NCBI GenBank assembly: GCA_017512675.1
Contig: JAFWEY010000158.1
Coordinates: 1 to 33,214, forward strand
DNA length: 33,214 nucleotides
Direction: 5' to 3'
DNA from: Clostridia bacterium
GTDB lineage: Bacteria; Bacillota; Clostridia; Christensenellales; Aristaeellaceae
The notes beneath the pieces are model-generated. The model ran no database searches. It saw only the letters and a program-made list of their open reading frames with translations, and was not told the origin of the DNA. Of the stretch, positions 17,480 to 25,609 are shown piece by piece (the stretch's first letter is position 1; each line of letters begins with the position of its first letter). The position numbers were made by a program, and so were the translations under genes.

Positions 17480-18883
17480 ATGGTCTTTTCGAACAGCATT
17501 TTCCTGTTTCTGTTTCTGCCCGCGGTGCTGGCAGTCTATTACCTGCTGCGCACGCGCAGGCAGCGCAATCTGTTTTTGATGTTCGCGAGTCTGGTGTTTT
17601 ACGCCTGGGGCGAGCCGTGGTTTGTGTTCGTCATGCTCCTGTCGATTCTCGTCAACTGGCTGGGCGGATTGGCGCTGGACCGCAGGCGTTCGGAACCCGG
17701 GCGCAAAAAAAGGATGCTGGTGCTGCTGCTGGTATTCAACCTCGGGCTCCTCGGCGTATTCAAATACCTGATGTTTTTGATGAACAGCGTGAACTGGGCG
17801 TTCGGTCTCAATTTCCCGGTTCCCAAAATCGCGCTGCCCATCGGCATTTCCTTCTTCACCTTTCAGGCGATCTCCTACATCATGGACGTCTACCGCGGCA
17901 AAGCGCAGGTTCAGAAGGATTTCTTCAACGTCTGCCTGTACATATCCCTGTTTCCGCAATTGATCGCAGGCCCGATCGTCCGCTATCAGACCGTCGCGGA
18001 CGAGATCGAAACCCGCACTGAGAATTCCAGCGATTTCGCCGAGGGCTGCCGCCGTTTTCTGGTCGGGCTGTGCAAAAAAGTTCTGCTGGCCAATAATCTC
18101 GCGCTGCTGGCGGACAGCGCCTTTGCGCTTCCGTCGGGAGAGATTACCGTCAGCGCCGCCTGGCTGATGGCCATCGCCTACCTGTGGCAGGTGTATTTCG
18201 ACTTCTCCGGCTATTCCGATATGGCCATCGGCCTGGGCAGGATGTTCGGCTTCCATTTCCTGGAAAACTTCGAGTTCCCGATGGTGTGCAAAACCATCAG
18301 CGAGTTCTGGAAGCGCTGGCACATTTCGCTGGGCAGCTGGTTCCAGGACTACCTGTACTTTCCGCTGGGCGGCAGCCGCGTAAAGAGCAAAGCGCGCCTG
18401 ATCTTCAACATGTTCATGGTCTGGTCGCTGACGGGACTCTGGCACGGCGCGGACTGGACCTATTTCGTCTGGGGCTGCGGATTCTGGGTTTTTCTGGTGC
18501 TGGAACGGTTCTTTTACGGAAAATGGATGCAGGAGCACTTCATCGGCCATATTTACGCGCTGGCCGCCGTTACGACCATCACCGTCATCATCCGTTCCCC
18601 TTCGGTCCCCTTCGCGCTGACCGTCATCCGTTCGATGTACGGGTTTGCGCCGGGCGGGATCTGGAACGCCACCTCCGGCATGTATCTCAGGGAATACGGC
18701 TGGTTCGTGCTGGCGGCGCTGGTGTTCTCTCTGCCCGTCGGTCCTGCGGTGCAGAAGCTCCTGCACATTCCTGACAAGCCGATGCAGGTCTTAAGAGCCG
18801 TCGGCATCGTCTGCGCCTTCGCGCTTTCGCTGACCTACGTGATCATGGGCGGCTACAACCCGTTCATCTACTTCAATTTCTGA
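17480..18883 (+). CDS. MBOAT family membrane O-acyltransferase (AlgI-like)
   Basis: 467 residues with many membrane segments. The AlgI/PatA/DltB-like signature is complete: ALPIGISFFTFQAISYIMDVYRG, LFPQLIAGPIVRY, YLWQVYFDFSGYSDMAIGLGRM, FWKRWHISLGSWFQDYLYFPLGG and TGLWHGADWTYF, where His322 is the conserved catalytic His. These enzymes move an acyl group, usually acetyl, across the membrane onto a surface polymer together with an AlgJ/AlgX-like partner, which is the next gene. AAGGAG stands 8 bases before the ATG. The target polymer is not shown by the neighbours; murB downstream makes a wall polymer thinkable but is only context. Confidence 0.92.
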   Translation: MVFSNSIFLFLFLPAVLAVYYLLRTRRQRNLFLMFASLVFYAWGEPWFVFVMLLSILVNWLGGLALDRRRSEPGRKKRMLVLLLVFNLGLLGVFKYLMFLMNSVNWAFGLNFPVPKIALPIGISFFTFQAISYIMDVYRGKAQVQKDFFNVCLYISLFPQLIAGPIVRYQTVADEIETRTENSSDFAEGCRRFLVGLCKKVLLANNLALLADSAFALPSGEITVSAAWLMAIAYLWQVYFDFSGYSDMAIGLGRMFGFHFLENFEFPMVCKTISEFWKRWHISLGSWFQDYLYFPLGGSRVKSKARLIFNMFMVWSLTGLWHGADWTYFVWGCGFWVFLVLERFFYGKWMQEHFIGHIYALAAVTTITVIIRSPSVPFALTVIRSMYGFAPGGIWNATSGMYLREYGWFVLAALVFSLPVGPAVQKLLHIPDKPMQVLRAVGIVCAFALSLTYVIMGGYNPFIYFNF

Positions 18884-18896
18884 GAGGAGGCAGCAT

Positions 18897-20102
18897 ATGT
18901 TCACGCAAAAAATCAACCGCGTGCTGGCTGTCATCCTGCTGGCCGCGCTGTTCGGAATCGGCATCGCTACGCTGGTGACAAAGGGCACCGGGCTGGCGTA
19001 CGCCTTTTTCGTCACCTATACGCAATACACCGACGAGAATGCATCGGGAATCGAGCGGGTGATCGACAGCGTCAAGGCCCGCATCACCGCCCTCAATTCG
19101 GCGCTCAACATCAATCTGGTGGGCAGGGACTGGTTCCAGAAGTGGAACGCCCGCTGGCAGCTGCTGCTGGGCAAGGAGGTGCTGAATTTCGGCGGCACCA
19201 CGATGGTCCGGCTGAAAACGGGCCAGCTGTACGATCTGGCCGGGGATTCCGACGTGCAGGACGACGTACAGCGCATGGGCAGGGTCAAAGCGATGCTGGA
19301 CGAGCGGGGAATCTCAATGGTATTCGTCTACGCGCACGGCTCGCTGTATGAAGACGGCCTGCTGCCGGACGGAATCAGCGACAGCAATCTCAAGGTGGCG
19401 GACGCGATCGTGAACGGCATGAGAGAAGAGGGAATCGATACGCTGGACAGCCGGGAAATCCTGAAAGGCGAAAACCTGTCTTCCATCATTTTCGGGACGG
19501 ATCAGCACTGGACGCCGCTGGCCGCTTTCCGCGTCTTCGGCGCCGTCCTGAAGGAGCTTAACCGGACAACGGAGCTGTCCCTCGACGAATCGCTGGGCGA
19601 TCCGGAGAATTACAGCATCGAGCTGCTCGAAAAAGCGCATCTGGGAGATGTGGGAGCGCGCGTCGGCGCCGGCTTCATCAGGCTCGACGACTTCCCGCTG
19701 ATTACTCCGAAATTCGACACGAAGATTCACCAGAAGATCTCCTCTTCCCACGGCGCTTTCGTTGAACGCGACGGATCCTTTGAGGAAGCGGTTCTGAACA
19801 TGGACGTCCTTGACGCCGGCCGGGGAAAGGGCAACATTTATGACACCTACGGATATCACACGGAAGTCGTTTATTACGACAACGAAAACGCGAAACCCGG
19901 GCGCATCCTGATCATCAAGGATTCCTTCGGCACACCGGTCGCCTCCTTTATGTCGCTGGCAGCGCAGCACATCTGCGCGCTGGACCTTCGAAAAGGGCGC
20001 GGCACCATCGAAGAATACGTGGATTCCTTCAAGCCCGACGCGGTGGTCATCGTGCATTGCCAGGAAATGTTCCGCGGCAGGAACTACGTATTTGTGGATT
20101 GA
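18897..20102 (+). CDS. AlgJ/AlgX-like (DHHW-type) SGNH acyltransferase partner
   Basis: 401 residues starting 13 bases after the MBOAT stop, with GAGAGGAGG upstream. A signal anchor fills residues 9-28 (VLAVILLAALFGIGIATLV). The extracellular domain has the SGNH-like catalytic elements of the AlgJ/AlgX/DHHW group: TDQHWTP with Asp202 and His204, and IIKDSFGTPVAS with Asp342-Ser343. It probably completes O-acetylation of an exported polysaccharide using acyl groups passed by the MBOAT protein. The intergenic gap before murB (87 bases) has only a small GC hairpin without a T-run, so read-through into murB is possible. Confidence 0.85.
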   Translation: MFTQKINRVLAVILLAALFGIGIATLVTKGTGLAYAFFVTYTQYTDENASGIERVIDSVKARITALNSALNINLVGRDWFQKWNARWQLLLGKEVLNFGGTTMVRLKTGQLYDLAGDSDVQDDVQRMGRVKAMLDERGISMVFVYAHGSLYEDGLLPDGISDSNLKVADAIVNGMREEGIDTLDSREILKGENLSSIIFGTDQHWTPLAAFRVFGAVLKELNRTTELSLDESLGDPENYSIELLEKAHLGDVGARVGAGFIRLDDFPLITPKFDTKIHQKISSSHGAFVERDGSFEEAVLNMDVLDAGRGKGNIYDTYGYHTEVVYYDNENAKPGRILIIKDSFGTPVASFMSLAAQHICALDLRKGRGTIEEYVDSFKPDAVVIVHCQEMFRGRNYVFVD

Positions 20103-20189
20103 CCGCCAGACGCCGAAACACGCGCCGCCTTCGCGGCGGAATGCCGGAACGCAAACGAACTGACAGGACGACAGAAAACGAGGCATACA

Positions 20190-21098
20190 GTGAATACGAT
20201 TCTGAACGAGCTTCTGCGAGGACTGGATCCGGATCAGATCCTGACGGACGAGCCGATGCGGGAGCATACGACGATGCGGGTGGGCGGCCCTGCCGACCTG
20301 TTTCTTTCCCCGGCCTCCCCCGATCAGGTGCTGTTTATTCTGGACACCTGTGCGCGGCATCAGGTGCCGGTCGCAGTGGTAGGCAACGGTTCCAACCTGA
20401 TCGTGCGGGATAAGGGCATTCGCGGCGCGGTGCTCCATCTGGGACAGGCGTTTTCCGCGATCGAAGAACTGCCGGGATGCCGCCTTCAGGCGCAGTCCGG
20501 CGCGTCGCTGAGCCGGCTCGCCCAGGAAGCGCTGAAAAGCGGGCTCAGCGGCCTGGAATTCGCTTCCGGCATCCCCGGTTCCGTCGGCGGCGGCGTGGCG
20601 ATGAACGCGGGCGCCTACGGCGGCGAACTGAAGGACGTTCTGGAAACGGCGACCGTCCTGAAGGACGGAAAGATCATCACCATGACCTGCGGCGAGCTGG
20701 AAGCCGGTCACCGCACAACGCGGGTTCTGCGGGAGGGAGGAATCGTTCTGTCCGCGGTGTTCCGCCTGGAAAGCGGCGATCCCGACGCAATCCGCAGCCG
20801 CATGGACGACCTGAATGCCCGCCGCCGCGACAAGCAGCCGCTGCAGTACGCCAGCTCCGGATCCACATTCAAGCGGCCCGCCGGCCATTTCGCCGGCGCG
20901 CTGATCGAAGGGTGCGGCCTGAAGGGCTTCCGCGTCGGCGGCGCTTCCGTGTCCGTCAAGCACGCGGGCTTTGTCATCAACGACCGGGACGCCACTGCCG
21001 GGGATGTGCTTTCCCTGATCCGGGAAATTCAGGAACGGGTGCTGCGCGAAACCGGCGTATCTCTGGAAACGGAAGTGCGCGTGCTCGGCGAAGCGTGA
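20190..21098 (+). CDS. murB: UDP-N-acetylenolpyruvoylglucosamine reductase
   Basis: NADPH-dependent, FAD-containing step of peptidoglycan precursor synthesis. 302 residues with family motifs: TTMRVGGPADLF, VVGNGSNLIVRD, the FAD-binding GIPGSVGGGVAMNAGAYGGEL, RRRDKQPLQYASSGSTFKRP with the proton-donor Ser, and GGASVSVKHAGFVIN. It is the Gram-positive type without the E. coli-style inserted loop. The start is GTG at 20190 with a modest GAGG 9 bases before. It lies 15 bases from whiA, so the two are co-transcribed. Confidence 0.94.
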   Translation: MNTILNELLRGLDPDQILTDEPMREHTTMRVGGPADLFLSPASPDQVLFILDTCARHQVPVAVVGNGSNLIVRDKGIRGAVLHLGQAFSAIEELPGCRLQAQSGASLSRLAQEALKSGLSGLEFASGIPGSVGGGVAMNAGAYGGELKDVLETATVLKDGKIITMTCGELEAGHRTTRVLREGGIVLSAVFRLESGDPDAIRSRMDDLNARRRDKQPLQYASSGSTFKRPAGHFAGALIEGCGLKGFRVGGASVSVKHAGFVINDRDATAGDVLSLIREIQERVLRETGVSLETEVRVLGEA

Positions 21099-21113
21099 CG
21101 ATCGGAGGCGGCA

Positions 21114-22055
21114 ATGTCCTTTTCCGAAGACGTGCGCCGGGAGCTGGCGCATGACAAAACCGACAAAAAGTGCTGTGTCAACGCGGAAATCGCCTGCGCG
21201 CTGATCGCCTCCGACGGGCTGTCTTTCCGGGGACCGGGCCAGTATGGCCTGTCGGTGTACGCCGATACGCTGGACGCCGCCAGGCGCTATACCGTGATGT
21301 TTCAGAAGTTCTTCCGCATCCCCTGCGGGCTCAGGCAAGCCCGCTCTTCCCGTCTGGGCGGAAAGACGCGCTACCAGGTCCTGCTGCCGGACAAGGACGT
21401 GCCGGGAATCCTGCGGCAGCTCCGTCTGCTGGATTCCGAACAGCTGTTCGGCCTGGCTGTAAAGGTCTCCGGGCGGCTGATCGAGAGAAATTGCTGCCGG
21501 GTCGCGTTCCTTCGCGGCGCGTATCTCGCCGGCGGATCGATGGACAACCCGCAGCGCGCATACCATATGGAAATCTCCACTGCCAGCGAACCCATTGCCC
21601 GTCAGATTCTTCAGGTGATGGAAGAGCTGGATCTGAGCCCGCGCATGACCGTGCGAAAGGGCCGCCCTGTGGTATATCTGAAGGACAGCGAGCAGATCGT
21701 CACTCTGCTGGCGATGCTCGGCGCAAACCAGGCGGTGCTTTTCATGGAAAACGTGCGCATCGTCAAGAGCCTTCGGAACGAGGCAAACCGGGCGGCAAAC
21801 TGCGACAGCAACAACGTCGACAAAGCGGTGGAAGCCGCCGAGCGGCAATTGAGCATGATCGAAACCATCGACCGCAAAATGGGGCTGGACAGGCTGCCGC
21901 CGAATCTCAGGGAAATCGCAATGCTGCGCCGGCAGTTTCCGGACGCGAATCTGACGGAGCTGGGGCGGGAAGCCTCGCCGCCGCTGGGCAAGTCCGGCGT
22001 GTACGCCCGCATGCGCAAGCTGGAAGCGCTGGCCGAAGCGCTGGCAAACGAATAA
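21114..22055 (+). CDS. whiA: WhiA DNA-binding regulator
   Basis: 313 residues with the WhiA layout: an N-terminal homing-endonuclease-like domain (SFSEDVRRELAH, NAEIACALIASDG, RNCCRVAFLRGAYLAGGSMDNP) and a C-terminal helix-turn-helix (NLTELGREASPPLGKSGVYARMRKLEALAE). The link ANCDSNNVDKAVEAAERQL is also typical. WhiA affects division and sporulation in Gram-positive bacteria. The ATG has GGAGG upstream. In most Firmicutes rapZ and yvcK-type genes stand between murB and whiA; here they are absent. Confidence 0.95.
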   Translation: MSFSEDVRRELAHDKTDKKCCVNAEIACALIASDGLSFRGPGQYGLSVYADTLDAARRYTVMFQKFFRIPCGLRQARSSRLGGKTRYQVLLPDKDVPGILRQLRLLDSEQLFGLAVKVSGRLIERNCCRVAFLRGAYLAGGSMDNPQRAYHMEISTASEPIARQILQVMEELDLSPRMTVRKGRPVVYLKDSEQIVTLLAMLGANQAVLFMENVRIVKSLRNEANRAANCDSNNVDKAVEAAERQLSMIETIDRKMGLDRLPPNLREIAMLRRQFPDANLTELGREASPPLGKSGVYARMRKLEALAEALANE

Positions 22056-22064
22056 CAGGTTCAG

Positions 22065-22111
22065 CCGAACGCCCGAACCGGCACCCCAAAGCCGCCGGTT
22101 CGGGCGTTCGG
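22065..22111 (+). terminator. Strong terminator after whiA
   Basis: A perfect 18-bp inverted repeat (22065-22082 with 22094-22111) with an 11-base loop stands 10 bases after the whiA stop. The T-run is weak, but stem stability is very high. Confidence 0.75.
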
Positions 22112-22192
22112 AATTCCGTATGCATCCGGGATATCCTGCCTCTCGTTTTGCCCGCCGAAGCGGGAAACTCCGAACACGCGCCGCCCAAAACG

Positions 22193-22224
22193 GCTTCAGG
22201 GAGCGGCATGCCGCTCCCTGAAGC
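22193..22224 (-). terminator. Terminator of the ABC importer operon
   Basis: A perfect 15-bp palindromic stem (22193-22207 and 22210-22224) has a 2-base centre, so a practical loop is somewhat larger. It is 20 bases after the permease stop. On the minus strand it is followed by CCGTTTTGGG, a short T-run. Confidence 0.65.
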
Positions 22225-22243
22225 AACGATCTGCAAACTCAAA

Positions 22244-23113
22244 CTATCCCTTCACCACACCGGCCGCGATGCCGGCAATAATGTGCTTCTGACACGTCAG
22301 GTAGAAGATGATGATCGGCACGATGGACAGTATGATCAGCGCCATGGTCGCGCCCATGTCCACATGGCCGTAGCTGCCGCGCAGGTACTCGATGTGAATC
22401 GGTATCGTCATAAAGCGCTTGCGGTCCAGCACCAGATACGGCAGCAGATAATCGTTCCACACCCACATGATTTCCAGCACGCCGACCGAAATCAGCGTAG
22501 GCTTCATCATCGGCAGCACGACGCTGAAGAACGTGCGGATCGGCCCGCAGCCGTCGATTGCCGCCGCCTCTTCGATGTCCAGCGGAATCGATTTGACAAA
22601 GCCGCAGAACATAAACACGGCGAGGCCCGCGCCGAAGCCCAGGTAGACGATCGGTATCAGCCAGGGCGTGTCCAGATGCAGCCTGTTCGCCGTGCGGGAC
22701 AGCGTGTACATGACCATCTGGAACGGGACGATCATCGAAAAGACGCACAGGTAATAGACGATTTTCGAGAACGCGTCATCCACGCGCGCGATGTACCAGG
22801 CAGCCATTGAAGTGCACACGATGATCAGCGCGGTCGATACGATGGTGATGTACAGGCTGTACCCGGCGGATTGATAGAACGGATACTGGCCGGACATCAC
22901 GCCGTTCACGAAATTGGAAAAGCCGACAAAGGTTTCGGAATTCGGAAGCGCAAAAGCGGAAAGGTTGATGGAAGCGTTGGTTTTGAAGGAGTTGTACAGA
23001 ACCACGATGATCGGCATCATGTAGAATACGCTGACGAGGGCCAGCACGATGCCCACGACCGTTTTCCAGGTTTCCTGCTTTGGCTTTACGTAAACCGCAT
23101 GCTTCTGACTCAT
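22244..23113 (-). CDS. Sugar ABC transporter permease, MalG type
   Basis: 289 residues with about six membrane segments. The cytoplasmic EAA loop EEAAAIDGCGPIRTFFSVVLPMMKP is the contact for the ATPase and classifies it with carbohydrate-uptake (CUT1) permeases. The N-terminus KTVVGIVLALVSVFYMMPIIVVLYNSF is typical of the MalG side. The ATG overlaps the stop of the partner permease as ATGA, with a full AAAGGAGGTG upstream. No ATP-binding gene is in the window, as is common when one MsiK-like ATPase serves many importers. Confidence 0.92.
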   Translation of the reverse strand: MSQKHAVYVKPKQETWKTVVGIVLALVSVFYMMPIIVVLYNSFKTNASINLSAFALPNSETFVGFSNFVNGVMSGQYPFYQSAGYSLYITIVSTALIIVCTSMAAWYIARVDDAFSKIVYYLCVFSMIVPFQMVMYTLSRTANRLHLDTPWLIPIVYLGFGAGLAVFMFCGFVKSIPLDIEEAAAIDGCGPIRTFFSVVLPMMKPTLISVGVLEIMWVWNDYLLPYLVLDRKRFMTIPIHIEYLRGSYGHVDMGATMALIILSIVPIIIFYLTCQKHIIAGIAAGVVKG

Positions 23114-24021
23114 TGCTGCACCTCCTTTCTATGCGTCAGCCGGAACTGGAGAATGGCGATAACCGCCACCAGGATGAAGAACAAAACAGCTTTGGCCTGC
23201 CCCACGCCCCGGGAATTCGAGTTCTGATAGAAGGTGTTGTAAATGTTCAGTGCCAGCATTTCCGTCGTGTGAATCTGTTCTCCGGTTGCCGTAAACAGGA
23301 ACGGACGTCCTTCGTTCAGCACCATGTTCTGATCGAACAGCTTGAAGGAGTTGGTCAGGGTCAGGAAGGTGCAGATGGTAATCGAGGGCATCACCGTGGG
23401 AATCGTGATGTGCGTCAGCGTCTGCCAGCCCGACGCGCCGTCGATTTTCGCCGCTTCGATCATGTCCTCCGGAACCGCCATCAGCCCGGCGATGTATATG
23501 ATCATCATATAGCCGACCTGCTGCCAGCACAGGACCGTAATCAGCCCCCAGTATCCGAAGGATGTGACCAGCACAATGCTCTGCGGCAGCAGCGCGTCAA
23601 AAATCAGCCGCCAGATGTAGCCCAGCACGATGCCGCCGATCAGGTTCGGCAGGAAGAATACGCCCCGGAAAAAATTGCTCCCGCGGATGCCGCGCGTCAA
23701 AAGATACGCCACCGTAAAGGCCAGCACGTTGATCAGAATCAGGCTGACGACGGCCACCAGCGCCGTATACCAGAACGCATGCCGGAAACCCGGATCCCGC
23801 AGGGCCCTGGCGTAATTGTCGAACCAAATCCATTTCGCGTTGCTAGGCGTCGTAAATTTGCAGAACGAAAGATAAATACCGTGCAGGAACGGATAGAGAA
23901 AGCCGATGCAGAAGGCCGCGAACGTCGGCAGCAGGAACAGGAAAAACATTCTTTGGATCGGCCGACGAATCAGCCTGGAATTGACCGTTCCAGGCCGGCG
24001 CGCCAGTGCTTTCCTCTTCAC
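23110..24021 (-). CDS. Sugar ABC transporter permease, MalF type
   Basis: 303 residues with six predicted membrane segments. The EAA loop is EDMIEAAKIDGASGWQTLTHITIPTVMPSI. The start is GTG at 24021 with GGGAGG 8 bases upstream; the nearby ATG (24028) is in another frame. It pairs with the MalG-type permease (4-base overlap) and with the binding protein upstream in the same operon. Substrate cannot be told, though the family takes up oligosaccharides or sugar derivatives. Confidence 0.92.
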   Translation of the reverse strand: MKRKALARRPGTVNSRLIRRPIQRMFFLFLLPTFAAFCIGFLYPFLHGIYLSFCKFTTPSNAKWIWFDNYARALRDPGFRHAFWYTALVAVVSLILINVLAFTVAYLLTRGIRGSNFFRGVFFLPNLIGGIVLGYIWRLIFDALLPQSIVLVTSFGYWGLITVLCWQQVGYMMIIYIAGLMAVPEDMIEAAKIDGASGWQTLTHITIPTVMPSITICTFLTLTNSFKLFDQNMVLNEGRPFLFTATGEQIHTTEMLALNIYNTFYQNSNSRGVGQAKAVLFFILVAVIAILQFRLTHRKEVQQ

Positions 24022-24089
24022 AGACCATCCTCCCTTTCAGGCGGCGGACGGGATCCCGCATCTCCGCGCCATGCCGCGAAAAATTGCCA

Positions 24090-24118
24090 GCGGGGGGCGG
24101 GCGTTTCCCGCTCCCCGC
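24090..24118 (-). promoter_or_regulatory. Intercistronic hairpin between binding protein and permeases
   Basis: GCGGGGGGCGGG (24090-24101) and CCCGCTCCCCGC (24107-24118) form a stem with one non-canonical pair, in the 131-base gap after the binding-protein stop. Such hairpins often stabilise the binding-protein mRNA or attenuate the permeases, so that more binding protein is made. This role is inferred. Confidence 0.5.
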
Positions 24119-24152
24119 TTCAGGTTCGTCATTTCAAAACCGCAGAAACGCC

Positions 24153-25421
24153 TTACTGGTTGTTGTACTGAACCGCCCAGCCCTGGACAAACGCGTTCAC
24201 CACGTTCTCCCAGTCGCCGCCCGCGGAGTACTGGGTCAGCGCGTCCACGACGCCGGCGCGCCAGGTATCCACGTTGGGCGTGTAGTTGAACGCCCAGGTC
24301 ACAACGTACTTGCCGGCGGCAAGCAGCTCGTTGGCATCGTTGAAGAACACGTTCGCCGTGGGCTTCGCGTTCTTGAACGGGATCGGGCCGAACTGCTCAG
24401 CCATCATCGTCGTGCCTTCCTCGCTGGTAACGACCCATTTCAGGAAATCGAGGGTCGCCTGCTGGTCTTCCGCGGACGCCTGGGAGTTGACCGCCCAGCA
24501 GTTCTCGGTTCCGGCGCACAGGCCGGCTTCTTCTTCGCCTTCCGCACCGCAGTAGATCGGGATCATGACCAGGTTCGCGGGATCCATGCCGAAGGTGCCG
24601 GTCAGATTCGCGAATTCCCAAGTGCCGTTCTGATAGAACACCGCTTTGCCTTCGCCGAACTCGGCTTCCGCCTGGTCGCCGGTCGCGCTCGCCAGGGTCG
24701 CCGTGTCCTGCGCGGAATCCGTGATGTACAGATCCCAGATGTTTTTGTAGCAATCCAGATAAGCGCCGGTGATGGTGGCGGGCTGCGCCGTCACGCCGTC
24801 ATCGCGGAACTCATAGAACAGCGGCATGTTGGCCAGATGGCCGGAGAAGCGCCAGGAGGAAGAACCGTCCAGGCCTGCGGAGGTGAACGCGTCAAAGCCC
24901 AGCTCGCCGGCGCGCGCATGGATATCATCGGCGACCGCCTTCAGCGTCTCAAAATTGGTGATGTCCGCCGTCGTGTAGCCGGCCTTCTCCAGCAGCTCTT
25001 TGTTGGTGATGATGCCGAACGCCTCGTAGCAGTAGCCGACGGCTACCGTAGCGCCGTCCGCGTTGCGGAGGTTGAAGTCCTCGGTGGTCAATTCGCCGAA
25101 CAGATCGGTGTCATCCAGCGGCAGCATGTAGTCGTTCCAGGTTTCCACGCCGGACTGGGTGCCGCACTGGAACAGAGTCGGCGCATTGGCGCCCTTGTCC
25201 ATTTCAGCCGTCAGGGTTTCGGAATAAGTGCCGGAAGCCGCGGTCACAACGGTAACTTCGACGCCGGTTTCCGCAGTATAAGCTGCCGCGAGATCTTTCC
25301 AGGCTGTATCCGCTTCGGGTTTGAAGTTCAGATAGTAAACCTTGCCGCCCTCAGCGTTGGCCATCACTGCCATGGATGCGAGAAGCATCAGTGCCAGTAC
25401 AACAGACAACAGTTTCTTCAT
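24153..25421 (-). CDS. Extracellular solute-binding protein family 1 (sugar ABC transporter)
   Basis: 422 residues from the ATG at 25421, with AGAGGA about 7 bases upstream. Residues 1-23 are a signal peptide ending ANA before EGGKVYY. Unlike most Gram-positive binding proteins there is no lipobox Cys, so cleavage by signal peptidase I is expected. Features of the MalE-like family: YLNFKPEADTAWKDLAAAYTAETGVEVTVV at the N-terminus, GKAVFYQNGTWEFANL and LDFLKWVVTSEEGTTMMAEQFGPIPF in the second lobe. It is first in the operon with the two permeases. The substrate is unknown. Confidence 0.9.
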   Translation of the reverse strand: MKKLLSVVLALMLLASMAVMANAEGGKVYYLNFKPEADTAWKDLAAAYTAETGVEVTVVTAASGTYSETLTAEMDKGANAPTLFQCGTQSGVETWNDYMLPLDDTDLFGELTTEDFNLRNADGATVAVGYCYEAFGIITNKELLEKAGYTTADITNFETLKAVADDIHARAGELGFDAFTSAGLDGSSSWRFSGHLANMPLFYEFRDDGVTAQPATITGAYLDCYKNIWDLYITDSAQDTATLASATGDQAEAEFGEGKAVFYQNGTWEFANLTGTFGMDPANLVMIPIYCGAEGEEEAGLCAGTENCWAVNSQASAEDQQATLDFLKWVVTSEEGTTMMAEQFGPIPFKNAKPTANVFFNDANELLAAGKYVVTWAFNYTPNVDTWRAGVVDALTQYSAGGDWENVVNAFVQGWAVQYNNQ

Positions 25422-25500
25422 GGTCGTTCCTCTTTTCTTTTTCGGGCAGTGCCCGTTAATGATGGATCGAAAATACGCGTCATGCAGTATTTTCTGATTC

Positions 25501-25529
25501 ATTATAATCCCCGCGTTTGCAATTGTCAA
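25501..25529 (-). promoter_or_regulatory. Consensus sigma-A promoter of the ABC importer
   Basis: On the minus strand a perfect TTGACA (25529-25524), a 17-base spacer and a perfect TATAAT (25506-25501). The leader to the ATG is about 70 bases. A perfect-consensus promoter is unusual for a sugar operon unless a repressor acts on it. The spacer contains TTGCAAACGC, a partial resemblance to a cre half, too weak to call. Confidence 0.85.
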
Positions 25530-25562
25530 GATTGGATGAAAAATAGGCAAAGAAACAGTCGC

Positions 25563-25591
25563 TTGACGGCGGCCCCTGCGGCCTTTATAAT
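25563..25591 (+). promoter_or_regulatory. Sigma-A promoter of dinB
   Basis: TTGACG (25563-25568), a 17-base spacer and a perfect TATAAT (25586-25591). The leader is only about 12 bases before GGGAGGGG-ATG. No LexA-like site was recognised. Confidence 0.8.
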
Positions 25592-25609
25592 CAGTTTGGG
25601 AGGGGTTCA

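Noticed and set aside
19314..22226. 970-codon open frame on the minus strand
   Set aside because: It runs antisense through the AlgJ-like, murB and whiA genes, all with clear motifs. The translation is rich in Arg, His and Gly without a family resemblance, as expected of a GC-rich shadow frame.
25507..25523. Catabolite-response element in the ABC importer promoter
   Set aside because: TTGCAAACGC resembles only part of the cre consensus and the second half does not fit.
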